This document shows, one piece after another, positions 45,406 to 56,835 of a stretch of 64,000 nucleotides of DNA. Under the pieces are notes generated by a model. The model was given only the letters and a program-made list of their open reading frames with translations, ran no database searches and was not told the DNA's origin. The stretch is taken from the NCBI GenBank assembly GCA_021442155.1, contig CM038216.1, positions 86,400,945 through 86,464,944 on the forward strand. The letters are read 5' to 3'. How positions within the stretch are numbered: the first letter of the stretch is position 1; each line of letters begins with the position of its first letter. Origin of the DNA: Cymbidium sinense. Lineage: Eukaryota > Streptophyta > Magnoliopsida > Asparagales > Orchidaceae. Both the position numbers and the translations under genes were made by a program.

Positions 45406-48402
45406 AGGTTTAGGTATAGGTTTAGTTTTATTATGTTTTAGGGTTTAGGTTTATTTTCTAATTTACTTAGTTACTTTAGGTTTAGGTTTAGGATTTGGGG
45501 TTTAGTGTTTAGGGTTTAGGGTTTAAGGTGTAGGTTTAGGGTTTAGGGTTTAGGGATTTAGGGTTTATGTTTTAGGATTTAGGGTTCATTATTAGGGTTT
45601 AAGGTATAGGGTTTAGGGTTTTCTAGGATTTAGGGTATAGGGTTTAGCATTGTAGATTTAGGGTTAGTTTTAGGGTTTAGGGTTTTTTTTTAAATTACGT
45701 AAACTAGTAGGTTTAGGTTTATTTAGTTTATTTTTCATTTTTTTTTAAGTTTATTTTATTTTTTATTCTTATTTATGTTTATATTTTTTATTTATTTTAG
45801 TTTATTTATTTTAGGTTTATTTATTTTAGTTTAGGTTTTTTATTTTAATTTATTTTTTAGGTTTAGGTTTATTTTTTAGTTGATTTTTATTTTTATTTTG
45901 CTCTTTCGGTTTAGGTTTTATTTTTTATTTTTAGATTTAGGTTTTGATTTTTATTTTATTTCCTTAGGTTTAGGTTTTATGTTTTTATTTTAGGTTTATT
46001 TTTAGTTTTTTTTTAGTTTAGGCTTAAAATTATTTTTAGTTTATTTTATTTTATTTAGTTTAGGGTTGAGGGTTTAGGGTTTGGGGTTTAGTGTTTAAGG
46101 TTGTAAGTTTAAAGGTTTAGGGTTTTTGGGTATAGGGTTTATGGTTTATGGTTTAGGGTTTAGGGTTTTAGGATTTAAGGTTTAGGGTTTAGGGTTTAGG
46201 GTTTAGGGTTTAGGGTTTAGAGTTTAGGGTTTTAGGGTTTAGCGTTTAGGGCTTAGGGTGTAGGGTTGTAGGTTTAGGGCTTAGGGTTTAGGGTTAGTTT
46301 TAGGGTTTAGGATTTAGGGTTTAGGGTTTAGGTTTTTTAGGTTTTTAAATCACCAGTAGGTTCAAGTTTATTTTGTTTATTTTTTTTATTTGTGATTGAT
46401 TTGAATTTTATATTTATTTGGGTTTATTTTTTATTTTTATTTAGTTTAGTTTATTTATTTTAGTTTAGGTTTTTTATTTTAGTTTATTTTTTAGGTTTAA
46501 GTTTATTTTATAGTTGAGTTTTATTTTTATTTTATTTTTTAGGTTTACGTTTTATTTTTTATTTTTAGGTTTAGGTTTAGGTTTAGGTTTTTGGTTTTTA
46601 TTTTAGGTTTATTTTTTAGGTTTTATTTTTTAGTTTAGGTTTAGGTTTATTTTTGTTTTATTTTATTTGGTCTAGTTTAGGTTAAGTTTATTTAGGTTTA
46701 ACTTTTGGTTTTATTTATTTTAGTTTAGGTTTATGTTTGTTTTATTTTGTGAATTTTACTTTTCTTTTAGGTTTAGATTTTTTTTTAATGTTTAGAGTTT
46801 AGGTTTTTTTATTTATTTTTAGGTTTTATTTTAAGGTTTATTTTTCAGGTTTGGTTTTTATTTAATTTTTATTTTATTTTACTTTAGGTTTGTTTTATTT
46901 TTATTTTATGTTTAGTTTTTAATTTATTAAGGTTTTTTATTCTTTGGTTTATTTTAGTTTTTTGTTTAGTTAAGGTTTTTCTATATTTTATTTTAGTTTA
47001 TTTTTATTTTTATTTGATTTTATTTTTATGTTTAGGTTTAAGTTTTAGTTTAGGCTTATATTTTTATTTATTTTAGTTTATTATTTTATTATTTTATTTT
47101 ATTTATATATAAGTATTTTATTTATTTTTTTGTAGGTTTTTTTCTAGTTTTGGTTTAGGTTTTTAGGTTTTTACGGTTTATGGTTTAGGGTTTAGGGTTT
47201 AGGGTTTAGTGTTTTAGGATTTAGGGTTTAGGGTTTAGGGTTTAGGGTTTATTGATTAGGATTTAGGGTTTAGGGTTTAGGGCTTAGGTTTTGGGTTTTG
47301 GGCTTAGCATTAGCTTAGGGTTTAGGGATAGTTGAAGGTTTAGGGTTTAGGGTTTAGGGTTTTTAGGGTTCAGGTTATTTTAGGGTTTGGGTTTTAGTGC
47401 TTACGACTAGGGTTTAGGGTTTAAGGTTTAGGGTTCAAGTTTTAGTTTAGGGTTAAAGGTTTTTGGTTTTTTTTTAACAGAGAACAAATTAAAATTCAAA
47501 TTCACTTAATATTTTATTTATTTTAGTTTATTTTATTTTTTAATTTTATTTATTTTAACCTTTGATTTTTTTAATTTAGTTTTTTTATTATTTTAGGTTT
47601 ATTTATTTTAGTTTAGGTTTTTTTATTTTAGTTTATTTTTTTGGTTTACATTTAGGTTTAACTTTAGGTTGATTTTTTTGGTTAGTTTTATTTTTATTTT
47701 ATGTTTTAGGTTTAGGTTTTATTTTTTCTTTTTAGGTTTAGGTTTAGGTTTAGGTTTTAAGGTTGTAGGTTTAGGGTTTAGGGTTTAGGGTTAGTTTTGG
47801 GTTTAGGATTTAGGTTTTAGGGTTTAGGGTTTAGGGTTTACGGTTTAGGGTTTAGGGTTTAGGTTTTTTTTTTTAAATTAAGTAAACTGGTTGGTTTAGG
47901 TTTATTTAGTTTATTTTTAATTTATTTGAGTGTATTTTAATTTTTGTTTTTATTTAGTTTAGTTTATTTATTTTATTTTAGGTTTTTTATTTTAGTTTTT
48001 TTTTGTTTAGGTTTATGCTTATGTTTATTTTTTAGTTTGGTTTTTTTTTATTTTATTTTTTAGGTTTAGGTTTTATTTTTTTTACTTTAAATTTTTGGTT
48101 TAGGTTTTTATTTTATTTTCTTTGGTTTAGGTTTTAGGTTTTCATTTTTGTTTTTATTTTTAAGTTTAATTTTTTTGTTTAGGTTTAGGTTTATTTTTAG
48201 TTTATTTTATTTTATTCAGATTAGGGTTTAGGTTTAATTTATTTTAGGTTTAGGTTTTATTTATTTTAGTTTAGTTTATTTTTAGGTTTAGGTTTTCTTT
48301 TTAATTTAGGGTATAGGTTTTATGTTTTATTTATTTTTTTGGTTTTATTTTTAAGTTTATTTTATAGGTTTAAGTTTTATTTAGTTCTTATTTTATTTTA
48401 AC
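45406..48402. repeat. Last array monomers, with a GR-RBP remnant at 47,475-47,505
   Basis: Boundary motifs near 45,692, 46,345 and 47,873. A clean TTTAGGG tract is at 46,192-46,230. At 47,475-47,505 about 30 bp of the GR-RBP UTR end (AACAGAGAACAAATT) is fused straight to T-rich sequence, a second deletion of the kind seen at copy 6. The array ends at about 48,402, where a different non-repetitive sequence begins. Confidence 0.8.
47475..47505 (-). pseudogene. GR-RBP UTR remnant, about 30 bp
   Basis: Only the distal 3' UTR end survives (AACAGAGAACAAATT-AAATTCAAATTC on the plus strand), identical in layout to the start of copies 3 and 9, preceded by the T-run seen beside the other copies. The rest of the fragment is deleted. 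Confidence 0.7.
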
Positions 48403-51400
48403 GTTCAGTTACGTATTGCTGCACCCGGAATAGAAATGTACCTTACTCATCCCACAATTCCCCATAGCACTAATCTAATTCCTATTAGAAAAATTACATT
48501 TATGTGGGAAAAGTAAATCTATACACCAAAATAGAGGTTAGCTAAACATACATATAATCCCAAGAAATTGTATTTATAATTTAGACTTAGCACCCTACAC
48601 ATGTAAGCCCACCTATCCTAACTTGGATTATGCTTAAGGATTAAAGCAACCTACAAAAAGAGCAATCACATTTATTTTTAAGCATCCCTTAAGCACAATC
48701 TCTTGCAAAAAATATGATTAAGATAATATTGGCCTATCATCCAATCTATGAAGCATACACCCTAACATCAAATCTAAAATAATACATCATAACACTAAAC
48801 ATACATCACATCATACACCAACCTAACTTAGAGCTAGAAGTGTTGACTTAATTCTAATGTGTGTATTAAGGCTTGTGTGGTAAGTCTTGTTAGGCATTAG
48901 TGTTGTATTTTCTAAGTGTATAAGGATTCAATTTAACATGAAAGGTTGATTTCACCAAGTAGTTTAATTGATTTAATTTTAATTTGTGTTTTTTTTCATT
49001 TGATTACACTTAGCAACTAAGTGTTATAAAGAGAGGAAAAGAGGATTGCCCTCTTTCATCCCTACATTAAGTCACTTTCTAACGTATATTAATTTGATTT
49101 AGTTCTCTTTAGTGAATGGCTTATAAAATGATTTATTTAATCCTAGGTAGGTATATGTATAAAATGATTTAGCAACTAAGTAGGTGTATGTTTAGAATTT
49201 ATGTTTTATTTGATTGAATTATTTAAACATAATAATTTAAAAATTTATCCAATTTCTTATACAAAAAGGACATAGGAATGAAAGTAAATAAGCATGTGTC
49301 ATTGTTAAACTAGAGAAGTGAGGTAATCAAATAACCTCCTTGGAGCTAGCTAAAGCCTCGTATTCTCGGGATGTCCAGACTATATACCCATTTGCATTCA
49401 AACATATGTAAATTCATATACATGAACATAGGAAGTAAGCTCCAAATCATATTGCTAATTAATTCAACCACTTAGTCAATTATGAATGCATGCAATTTTA
49501 ATGTAAAATGGGATTTTCATTCACTAATCACATATACATATACATGTACAAAGATATAAGCAAGTACTTGTCATTATTAAACCAGGGAAGTAAGGTAATC
49601 AAATGACCTTCTTAGGGCTAACTAAAGCCTTGTATTCCCGGGATGTCCAGACAATATACTTGCTTTCCTTGGACACACATGGATGTATACATAAATGCTG
49701 GAAAGAAAATCATGCAAAGATTGTATATTTTTTGGATTGAATCATTTATATATATGAATTAAAGTTCTATCTAAATTCTAATGATAAAATACATAAGAAT
49801 GAAATTAAATGGGTATGTGCCATTGTTAAACTAAGGAAGTGAGGTAATCAAATGACTTCCTTGGGGCTAGCTAAAGCTTCATGTTCCCAGGATGTCCAGA
49901 CTATATACCCATTACCATTCAATCTTTTATAAATCAACACATGAATATAGGAAAGAGAACTCAACATTCATACACTTAAGCTATATGCACATGCATTTCT
50001 TATGTATTTATAACTTGCATCATAACACATATTATTATTGTTTTATAAGCTTTCAAAAAATACATTTGGATTTAATAGTGATAATAGCCATGCATATATT
50101 AAATTAAATCAACACATGTAAGCTTACATAAAGGAAATCCATTATCTTTTACTTGATTTTGAAAAGATGGATGCATGAATTCAAATGATATACCAAATTT
50201 AACATGACTGGAAAGAGGACAATCAAATATAAGCAAGTGATTCATTCAACCAAACTAGTTCTTAAGGACAATCAAATTAAATAAGCTTGTTTAAAGCAAA
50301 CTAAAACTTCTTTATTAATTAAGTTTTGGATTTGATTTTATTTAAAGAGGAGAAGAGAAATCATTACTTGCTATTTTAAACCCATCCCACATTAGTGATT
50401 TGATTTAATTTAAGGAAATGTAATTAAGTTGATTTTATGGGTTGATTAAGTTGAACCCTTAATGGGTTAATTTAGTTGAAGCCTTAATTAGATGAATTAA
50501 TTACCCTTACCTATGTCACCTTAAATTAATTAACTAATTAATTATGAGCCGACATGATATACATGGAAAATAAACTTGCAATGATCTTCAGAAATAAAAG
50601 GGGCCTAATGCAGTTGGCTCAAGATTAATAGTTAATTAGATTAAAGGACTTAATTAATTACTTTTATGATTTTCTCATAGATGTGGACTAACCATAATGT
50701 CATTAAATTCCTTTAGGTTATTAAAAACATAAAGAACTATCGCATGATTTAATTAATTAAGGTCTAATGTGATTATGATTTCAATTTGATTAAGTGATTT
50801 AATTAATTTGTTAAATCTTAATTAATTTCAATTTAAAAAGGGTGAAATGAACTTAGGGAAAGGGGTCCCAACCCTATTTCTTAGTTCACTTACTATTGAA
50901 CAATGATTAATAAACTTAATTAATTAATTTGTTACTATTCATGGGATTAATTAATTATTAATTAACTTAAAAGAGTAGTTAAAGTTTAATTAGTCAATTT
51001 TCCTAATTAAGTGAGCAATAAATCCTAAGAAAATCATGGGAGGAAGAGGTCATCCCATTAAATTAACCCATAAAAATTGGGATTAATTGCTCAAGTAATT
51101 AAAGAGTAATTAAGCTAATTAAATTTGTAATTAAACATTAATTATTGTTCAAAATTAGATAAGATCATTTTTAATTAATTCTCCTCTGAATTACTTTTAA
51201 AATGAGTATTTATTTGCATTTTTTTATTTCTTTATGATTGTTTAATAATTTTTAGAAGTTTCACCCATTAAAAATGATTATTTATGCCTAATGAAAGCTT
51301 AATCCTATGGCGCCAGGTGGCACACTAATGTGGCACGCTTTCCATGTGGTGCCATGGGATTGGCTACTTAAAACTTATCCAACTTAGTGCCTTTGTGGTG

Positions 51401-53530
51401 GCGGTGGATGTGCTTTCCCATCTTTTGTCTGATTTAAGATTGGATGGCTACGATTAATTCCACAACTTAATAGGATTAAATCAGATTGATTTAGCAGATC
51501 TAATCATGATTGTCCATTCCGATCAAGTAAAAAGGATGGTGTGTGATCTAATGTCACGTGAGTGAAAGAGAATGGAGTCCGTCCGCCATTGCTCACTTGA
51601 TTTGACCTTACCCGAGCTCGAATCAACTCCAAAGGATCCCACACCCTCACAACATCGATAAGAGGGGATCCAATGGTCAAGATCACATGAGATGCAAGTT
51701 TTCTTCAAAAAGGTCCAACCCATTTTTGCCTAAGGATCGAATTTGGATGCATACTTCACCAGAGCTCAAGACCGGTGGCTCAAATGATTAAGGAAGCTTC
51801 TTCTAGTTGAGATGAAGCCATATTAAGTAGCAATTGGATCAAAACTTTGATGTTCGCTCAAAAGGCCACAAACTAATGATTTGGAGCTCAACTTTGATCA
51901 CCTCCAGTGCTCAGGAAGCTTGGGAGATGATTTGTTCTGGCTCGATGAGGCATACAGAAGGTGCATGCAAATTTAATTTGAGTTTGATGGAGAAATTGGT
52001 ATGTTAGGTGAGAAATGGGAGTGTCTAATTTTAGGATGTACGGGAATGGTATTTTTTGATCGAGGAAAGGACATCCGCCACCATCCAGAAATGGGAGTTT
52101 CCTACCCAATTGAAGTTGATTTGGTTAGGTTTTGCTCAATTTAACTCATTTAGATCAAATTGGGTTAGGTTGGGTCAAGTTGACCAATTGGTCAAATTAG
52201 GTCAAACTAAGGGTTGGTTTAAGTTCATATGATCATTTGGGATGTTTTGGTTCAATTAGTTTGGTTTAGTTTGACTTAGATTTGATTTTTGGCTCATTTG
52301 AATTCATTTGGGTCAAATGGGTTAAGTTGACCAATTTGACCAAATTGGCCAAATTGGCTTGGGTTAAGTGTTGGTTTGGTTTACTTGACCAATTGAAGAT
52401 GATTGTAGGCTTTGGTTTTAATTAATTTGGATTTAGTTTTGATTTAGGACAACTTGAACCTTTAGGTCAATTTGGGCTAAGTAGGTCAATTGGATTCAAT
52501 TGGGTCCAATCATGGCTTTGGTCAAGTTCTATAATCAATTTGGAATGAACCTAAGCCATTGGTTGCAACCGATTTGGTTTATATTTTGATTTGACCCAAT
52601 TTGGTCTTTTAAGTCAATTTGGACCAACTTGGGCCAAGAAGGCCAATTGGGTTTGGTTTGACTCAATTGAAGGTCAAGTCATATTCAAATATTGATTTTG
52701 ATTTGGTATGAATCATTGGTTTAAAGGGATTTGGCTTAGGTTGCTTGGCTAATTTGGGTTCATATGGGTTAAGTCAAATGACCAAGTTGACTTGGTTTGA
52801 CCAATTTGTGATAAGGATCAATCATGATGGGAGTTTTGATGAGTTCAATCAAATTTTGGTAGGATTAGAACTTGTCTCAATTAGGTCAATTTTAGTTTGC
52901 TTGGCTTGAGTTTTGATGATTTAAATGTAGATTTTATTTAAATTTGTGAATATGATTGATTTGTGAGAAAATCAATTGAGTTTGACTTAATTTGGATTAT
53001 GATTTGGCCAAGTCCTGGGATAGGTCATATGGCTTAGGAAGGGTTTTGATTTAATTTGATTTAGTGTTGATCACTTGAATGTTGATTTGATTTATATTTA
53101 GGAAGATGATTGAAGATATAAATTGATTATGACAAAATCAATTGATTTTGGATTGATTTGGATTGGCTAAGTCCACGGGATAGGTCATATGGCTTAGGAA
53201 AGGTTTCAAGTTTGGATTTGATCATGGGCTTCAATCATTTGGTTTTGGAATTTGGGTTTGATTTGGAGTTGACTTTGATGTTTGAATTGAACTTGAGTTT
53301 TGGTTTGAGAAGGTGAACATGGATTGGATTTGGGTTGTATGGTAGGTGCATTATCCTAATGCCTAAGGCATAACCTAATCCTATGGTTAACCCTTCTAAC
53401 TCTTTAGGCTTAGGATAAGTGTTTACCTAATTGTTAGAAGTGTCTTATGACTAGGGAAGTCTTAGTGTCTACAATACTCCTAAGTCTAAGATGGAAAGAT
53501 TGAATCCACACTCTAAAAGTGAAGTCAACA
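48403..53530 (-). mobile_element. Long non-coding LTR-type element, copy 2 (one end missing)
   Basis: Matches much of 2,850-8,774 in the same order: CATCCCAC-ATTCCCCATA-CACTAAT (48,448), GTGTTGACTTAATTCTAA (48,839; compare 3,231), the GAGGTAATCAAATGACC repeat units, a long AT-rich TTAATTAA part, a G/C-richer segment (51,300-51,720) and the GGTCAA-type motif region (52,120-53,320). It ends in GAAGTCAACA at 53,530, equivalent to GAGGTCAACA at 8,774. The end that should lie left of 48,403 is replaced by the composite array. No coding sequence was recognised; open frames of 60-73 residues at 51,500-52,110 show no familiar motif. Confidence 0.75.
49270..49915. repeat. Three-unit direct repeat (about 260-bp period) in the non-coding element
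   Basis: Units share CATTGTTAAAC-AG-GAAGTGAGG, TAATCAAATGACC-CCTT-GGGCTA and GGGATGTCCAGAC-ATATAC, with centres near 49,335, 49,595 and 49,850. Copy 1 at 3,735-4,080 has two units. Confidence 0.65.
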
Positions 53531-53730
53531 AGCCTTAGGCTCCATAGTGTTGCCCTTGGAGATAAATGATTGGAGGTACATCTTTCAACGCTTTGTTGGA
53601 AGACCATGCATACGTGAGAACAACATAGTTCCATACTCTCTACATCAGTGTATGAAGTTCATGAGAGGTGGGATCATCTACTATGTCAAAGGAGATCTCA
53701 AGCCATTTATTTACAGAAGGCATATATGAG
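53531..53730 (+). pseudogene. Tat copy B: end of the aspartic protease region
   Basis: The open stretch 53,547-53,729 reads with a FVGRPCIRENNIVPYSLHQ block (53,592-53,648) followed by MKFMRGG. In plant Tat/Athila elements a 'LLGRPWIHxxxxVPSSLHQxxKF' block closes the retropepsin region. The catalytic DTG/DSG segment lies upstream and is not in the window. Confidence 0.78.
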
Positions 53731-55030
53731 GATCGACTTACGCCTCTCTCAAAATCAACAAGTCTATTCTCGTGAACTTGGCTAAAGTTTAAAAATAAAA
53801 AAAAGAAAAAGAAAAAGAAAAAGAAAGAGAAATAGAAAAAGAAAAGAAAAGAGAAAATGAATAAAAAAATAAAAGGGAGCAGAAATAGACTTAAAGGAGG
53901 AAGTGGTGCTTGATGTTAGATAACACCTACAGTTCGTTACTCCATTCAAACATATGGGTAAGATGACCTGACCTCCACCAAGCAGAGGAAGAAGCCAATT
54001 TTAAAGTAGTCTCAGGGGTGGAAAACCTCATTATTGGCCCGTCAATAGATATATGTCTCAGCTATCAGTAGTACACCTGCTATCCATATAGACCTAGAAT
54101 CAAGTTCATAGGATAAGTCTTATAAGGTTAGCACAATAGCAAGCTCTTCTCAGCAGTAGATTCCCTTGGAGGTAATAGTTGAGCCAGATAGTGATGAAGA
54201 TTGGGCTCCAAAGTAAAGCATAAGTGTATCCAAGTCTATATGTGAAATAGTTGGTCATCAATTAGGAACCTTAGCTCTAACCCCACTTTCCTCTCAAAAA
54301 GTTGAGGGTTTGGTAGTTAAGGAAGCCCCTAAGTCATCCACAGATCTGAAGACTCAGAGTTCTATCTGGGAGCATCATCCTCAAGTCAAGAAGTTGATGT
54401 AGAACTCAAGGATGATTCATATCAAGATTTTATAGAATTACCTTTTGATTGGTACTTGCCTTGTGTTCACAATTTAGCAAAGATAGGGTTAATCCAACAC
54501 ACTTAGTCAAAGCATAGGTCAAACTACTTCAAAAGAATATGGAAGAATTAATGCAAAAGCTCTCAATCAAGATTAGGACTAGGATATGGTACAGTGGGTC
54601 CAATCGATGATGACGATTACTACTTAGGCATTGCCAATCATTTGGAATATGATAGGTTCTTTTCAAATCACATAACTCATATGAGGAGCTGTGCTTAGAA
54701 TCTTCAAATGATCTAGATGATTTTGAAGTCAAAGATGCACCACCAGAGTTTGAAGAAGAGATCAAGTCAACCATCGACGAGCTCAAGGAAATTAACTTAG
54801 GAACTGAAGAAGATCTACACCTGACATAGATTAGTTCTTTGTTGAATAAAATTGAAATCAATGACTTAGTTAGGCTATTGATTGAGTTTAAGGATTGCAT
54901 TGCATGGAGTTATAAAGAGAGATGGGATTGGCTCATCGGTCCATAAACTAGTAATAGAGCTTACTGCTAACCCTATCAAGCAAGCTCCTAAACACATGCG
55001 ATTAGACATAGAACAATAGGTCATTTATGA
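53731..55030 (+). pseudogene. Tat copy B: protease-RT linker, decayed
   Basis: Contains a purine-rich AAAAAG tract (53,790-53,880) and acidic linker sequence homologous to 1-1,198. The segment before RT resembles IEFKDCIAWSYKER (54,885-54,927). A frameshift follows at about 54,925. An antisense open frame at 54,529-54,900 is a shadow of this linker. Confidence 0.75.
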
Positions 55031-55660
55031 AGTCAATAAATTGATCGATGAGGGCTTCACCTGGGAAGAAAAATACCCTACCTGGTTAGCAAGTGTCATC
55101 CAGTAAAGAAAAAGAATGGCCATATTCACATATGCATCTATTTTAGGGATTTAAATAAAGCATGTCCAAAAGATGAATTTCCACTACCAATCCCGAAGCT
55201 GATTGTGAACATTGCCTCATCTCATGTAGTCTTCTATTTCATGGATGGCTCATCTAGATATAACCAAATAAAGGTGGCCCCTGAAGATGTAAGAAACACT
55301 ACTTTTAAAACCCCGATCGGAATCTATTGCTATGAGGTCATGTCTTTCAGCCTTAAAAATGACGGTGCTACATAGCAGTGGACTATGACTTGAATCTTTG
55401 ATGAACTCATTCATCATCAAGTCGAGTGCTTTGTCGATGATCCCATGGTCAAAAGTAGAGAAAAGGAAGACCATCTCTTTCACTTAAAAGTAGTTTTCAA
55501 ATAGTTAAGATAATACAACTTCAAAATGAACCCCCTGAAGTGTGCATTCAGAGTAGCTTCAAAGAAATTTCTTGGGTTTGTTGTTCGACACTAGAGAATC
55601 AAAATCAATCTAGAGAAGATCAAGGCGATATTAAAAATGCCACCCCTAAAAGTTTAACTC
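55031..55660 (+). pseudogene. Tat copy B: reverse transcriptase domain, decayed
   Basis: Blocks in order: KLIDEGFTWEEKYPTWLAS (55,032-55,090), KKKNGHIHICIYF, NKACPKDEFPLPIPK (about 55,155-55,200), FMDGSSRYNQI (55,238-55,270), and an active-site box at 55,430-55,441 reading FVDD, with both aspartates kept, unlike copy A. A stop replaces part of the ATYQ block (55,371-55,376). The sequence across the site where copy A is interrupted is continuous here and serves as the empty-site reference. Confidence 0.86.
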
Positions 55661-56215
55661 AACTCAAATCATTCTAAGGGAAGTTGGCATATCTAAGATG
55701 ATATATATCCAACTTATCGGGAAGATGTCAACCATTCTTAGCTCTTGTCAAAAAGGATGCCAAGTTCAAGTGGGATGACAAGTATGAGCATCCCTTCGAA
55801 GACATCAAGCATTACCTGATGACGCCATTGGTTCTAGCAGGCCTATCCTGGGCAAGCTGCTCATACATTACACTGTTGAGTTAGATGATTCCCTTGGTGC
55901 TTTATTGGCCAAAGCTAATGACGAAGGGAATGAAAACACACTCTACTACATCATCCATCATCTAATCCCTGCTGAGGATAATTATCCACCTATTGAGAAG
56001 CATTGCCTACCTTTAATCTTTGCATCCCAAAAGCTACAAAACTACATGCTTCCTCATAAGGTGTACTTAATCTCTAAGATCAATCCACTATAGTATCTCA
56101 TGACACAACCTTCATCCATGATCCTCTCACAGTTTGAAATTACCTTCGTACCCCTCTGTGTGGTAAAAGGACAAGCACTAGCAAATTTCTTAGCAGCACA
56201 CCCACTTCTTATTGA
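55661..56215 (+). pseudogene. Tat copy B: first RNase H domain, decayed
   Basis: Readable as HYTVELDDSLGALLAK-NDEG (55,866-55,925), YYIIHHLIPAEDNYPPIEKH (55,944-56,005), LPLIFASQKLQNYMLPHKV and VPLCVVKGQALANFLAAHP (56,150-56,205). Structure is as in copy A, with fewer indels. Confidence 0.84.
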
Positions 56216-56835
56216 ATCTCTACTTAGTGATGATCTCCTTGATGAACAAATCATGAACTTAGGGGATACTAGCATTCACCGCTGGGTGATGTACTTTGAT
56301 GGTGTGGCTTCTTCTCAAAGAAGAGAAGAACCATAATCTACTATTCCATGAAAGGCAGGGCTAGAAATAGTTCTCTTAACTCTAGACCATGATGTGATGA
56401 GATTCTCATATCATTTGTCCAATCTTTGCACCAGTAATGAAGCTAAATATGAAGTTCTGATTGCTGGTCTAAAGTTATCCATTACTCTAAGCATCCAGAA
56501 CATCAACTTCTTTAGAGTTTCTTAGCCAGTTATCAACCAAATTGCCTGATCCTATAAGGTTATAAGGCCCAAGCTCTATCACTACCATAACTACACCACA
56601 GACTTATTTTCCCAAATCCAAGAGGTTATCATTTATAAGATTCCTCAAGGAGAGAGCACCGTAGCATATGCTTTAGCCAAGCTTGCCAAGGAGTTGACAT
56701 GTTTGGAGGATGAGTCCATATCAATAAAGGTCAAAAATAGATAAGTCTTATCTCTTATTGATATTGAACTCATGAAAAAGTACTCTCTTGAAGGGGAGGT
56801 TGTCATTGCCAAGAAGGATGAGGAGTTAGATTGAA
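56216..56835 (+). pseudogene. Tat copy B: second RNase H domain, decayed
   Basis: Starts near WVMYFDGVASSQR (56,283-56,322). It continues with DVMRFSYHLSNLCTSNEAKY (about 56,391-56,450), where the usual NEAEY has lysine in place of the catalytic-region glutamate. SQPVINQIA (56,520-56,548) follows, and then AYALAKLAKELTCLEDES near 56,667-56,720. Stops lie within. Confidence 0.82.

Larger units (their letters stand above)
15455..48402. repeat. Composite tandem array: degenerate TTTAGGG / boundary motif / T-rich monomers, some with a GR-RBP gene fragment
   Basis: The monomer is a TTTAGGG-like tract, an A/T spacer with the motif TTAAGTAAACCAGTAGGTTT, then a T-rich tract built of TTTAGG, TTTAT and TTTTA. 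The boundary motif or a variant starts near 16,618, 18,176, 19,823, 20,961, 22,558, 23,540, 24,213, 25,274, 26,914, 27,822, 28,699, 30,661, 31,709, 32,750, 34,573, 35,739, 37,312, 38,443, 39,500, 40,549, 42,468, 43,544, 45,692, 46,345 and 47,873. Spacings cluster near 1.05 kb, or near 1.55-1.8 kb when the interval holds a GR-RBP fragment. The G-rich strand is the plus strand throughout. The cleanest telomere-like run is 15,763-15,850 (about eleven near-perfect units). This is an internal telomere-like satellite, not a chromosome end: it is degenerate and is flanked by transposons. Confidence 0.88.

Noticed and set aside
15455..48402. A functional chromosome end
   Set aside because: The repeats are highly degenerate, interrupted by T-rich tracts and LINEs, and flanked on both sides by transposons.
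49270..49915. CRISPR-like spaced repeats
   Set aside because: Only three long diverged units of about 260 bp in a plant transposon; no short palindromic repeats.
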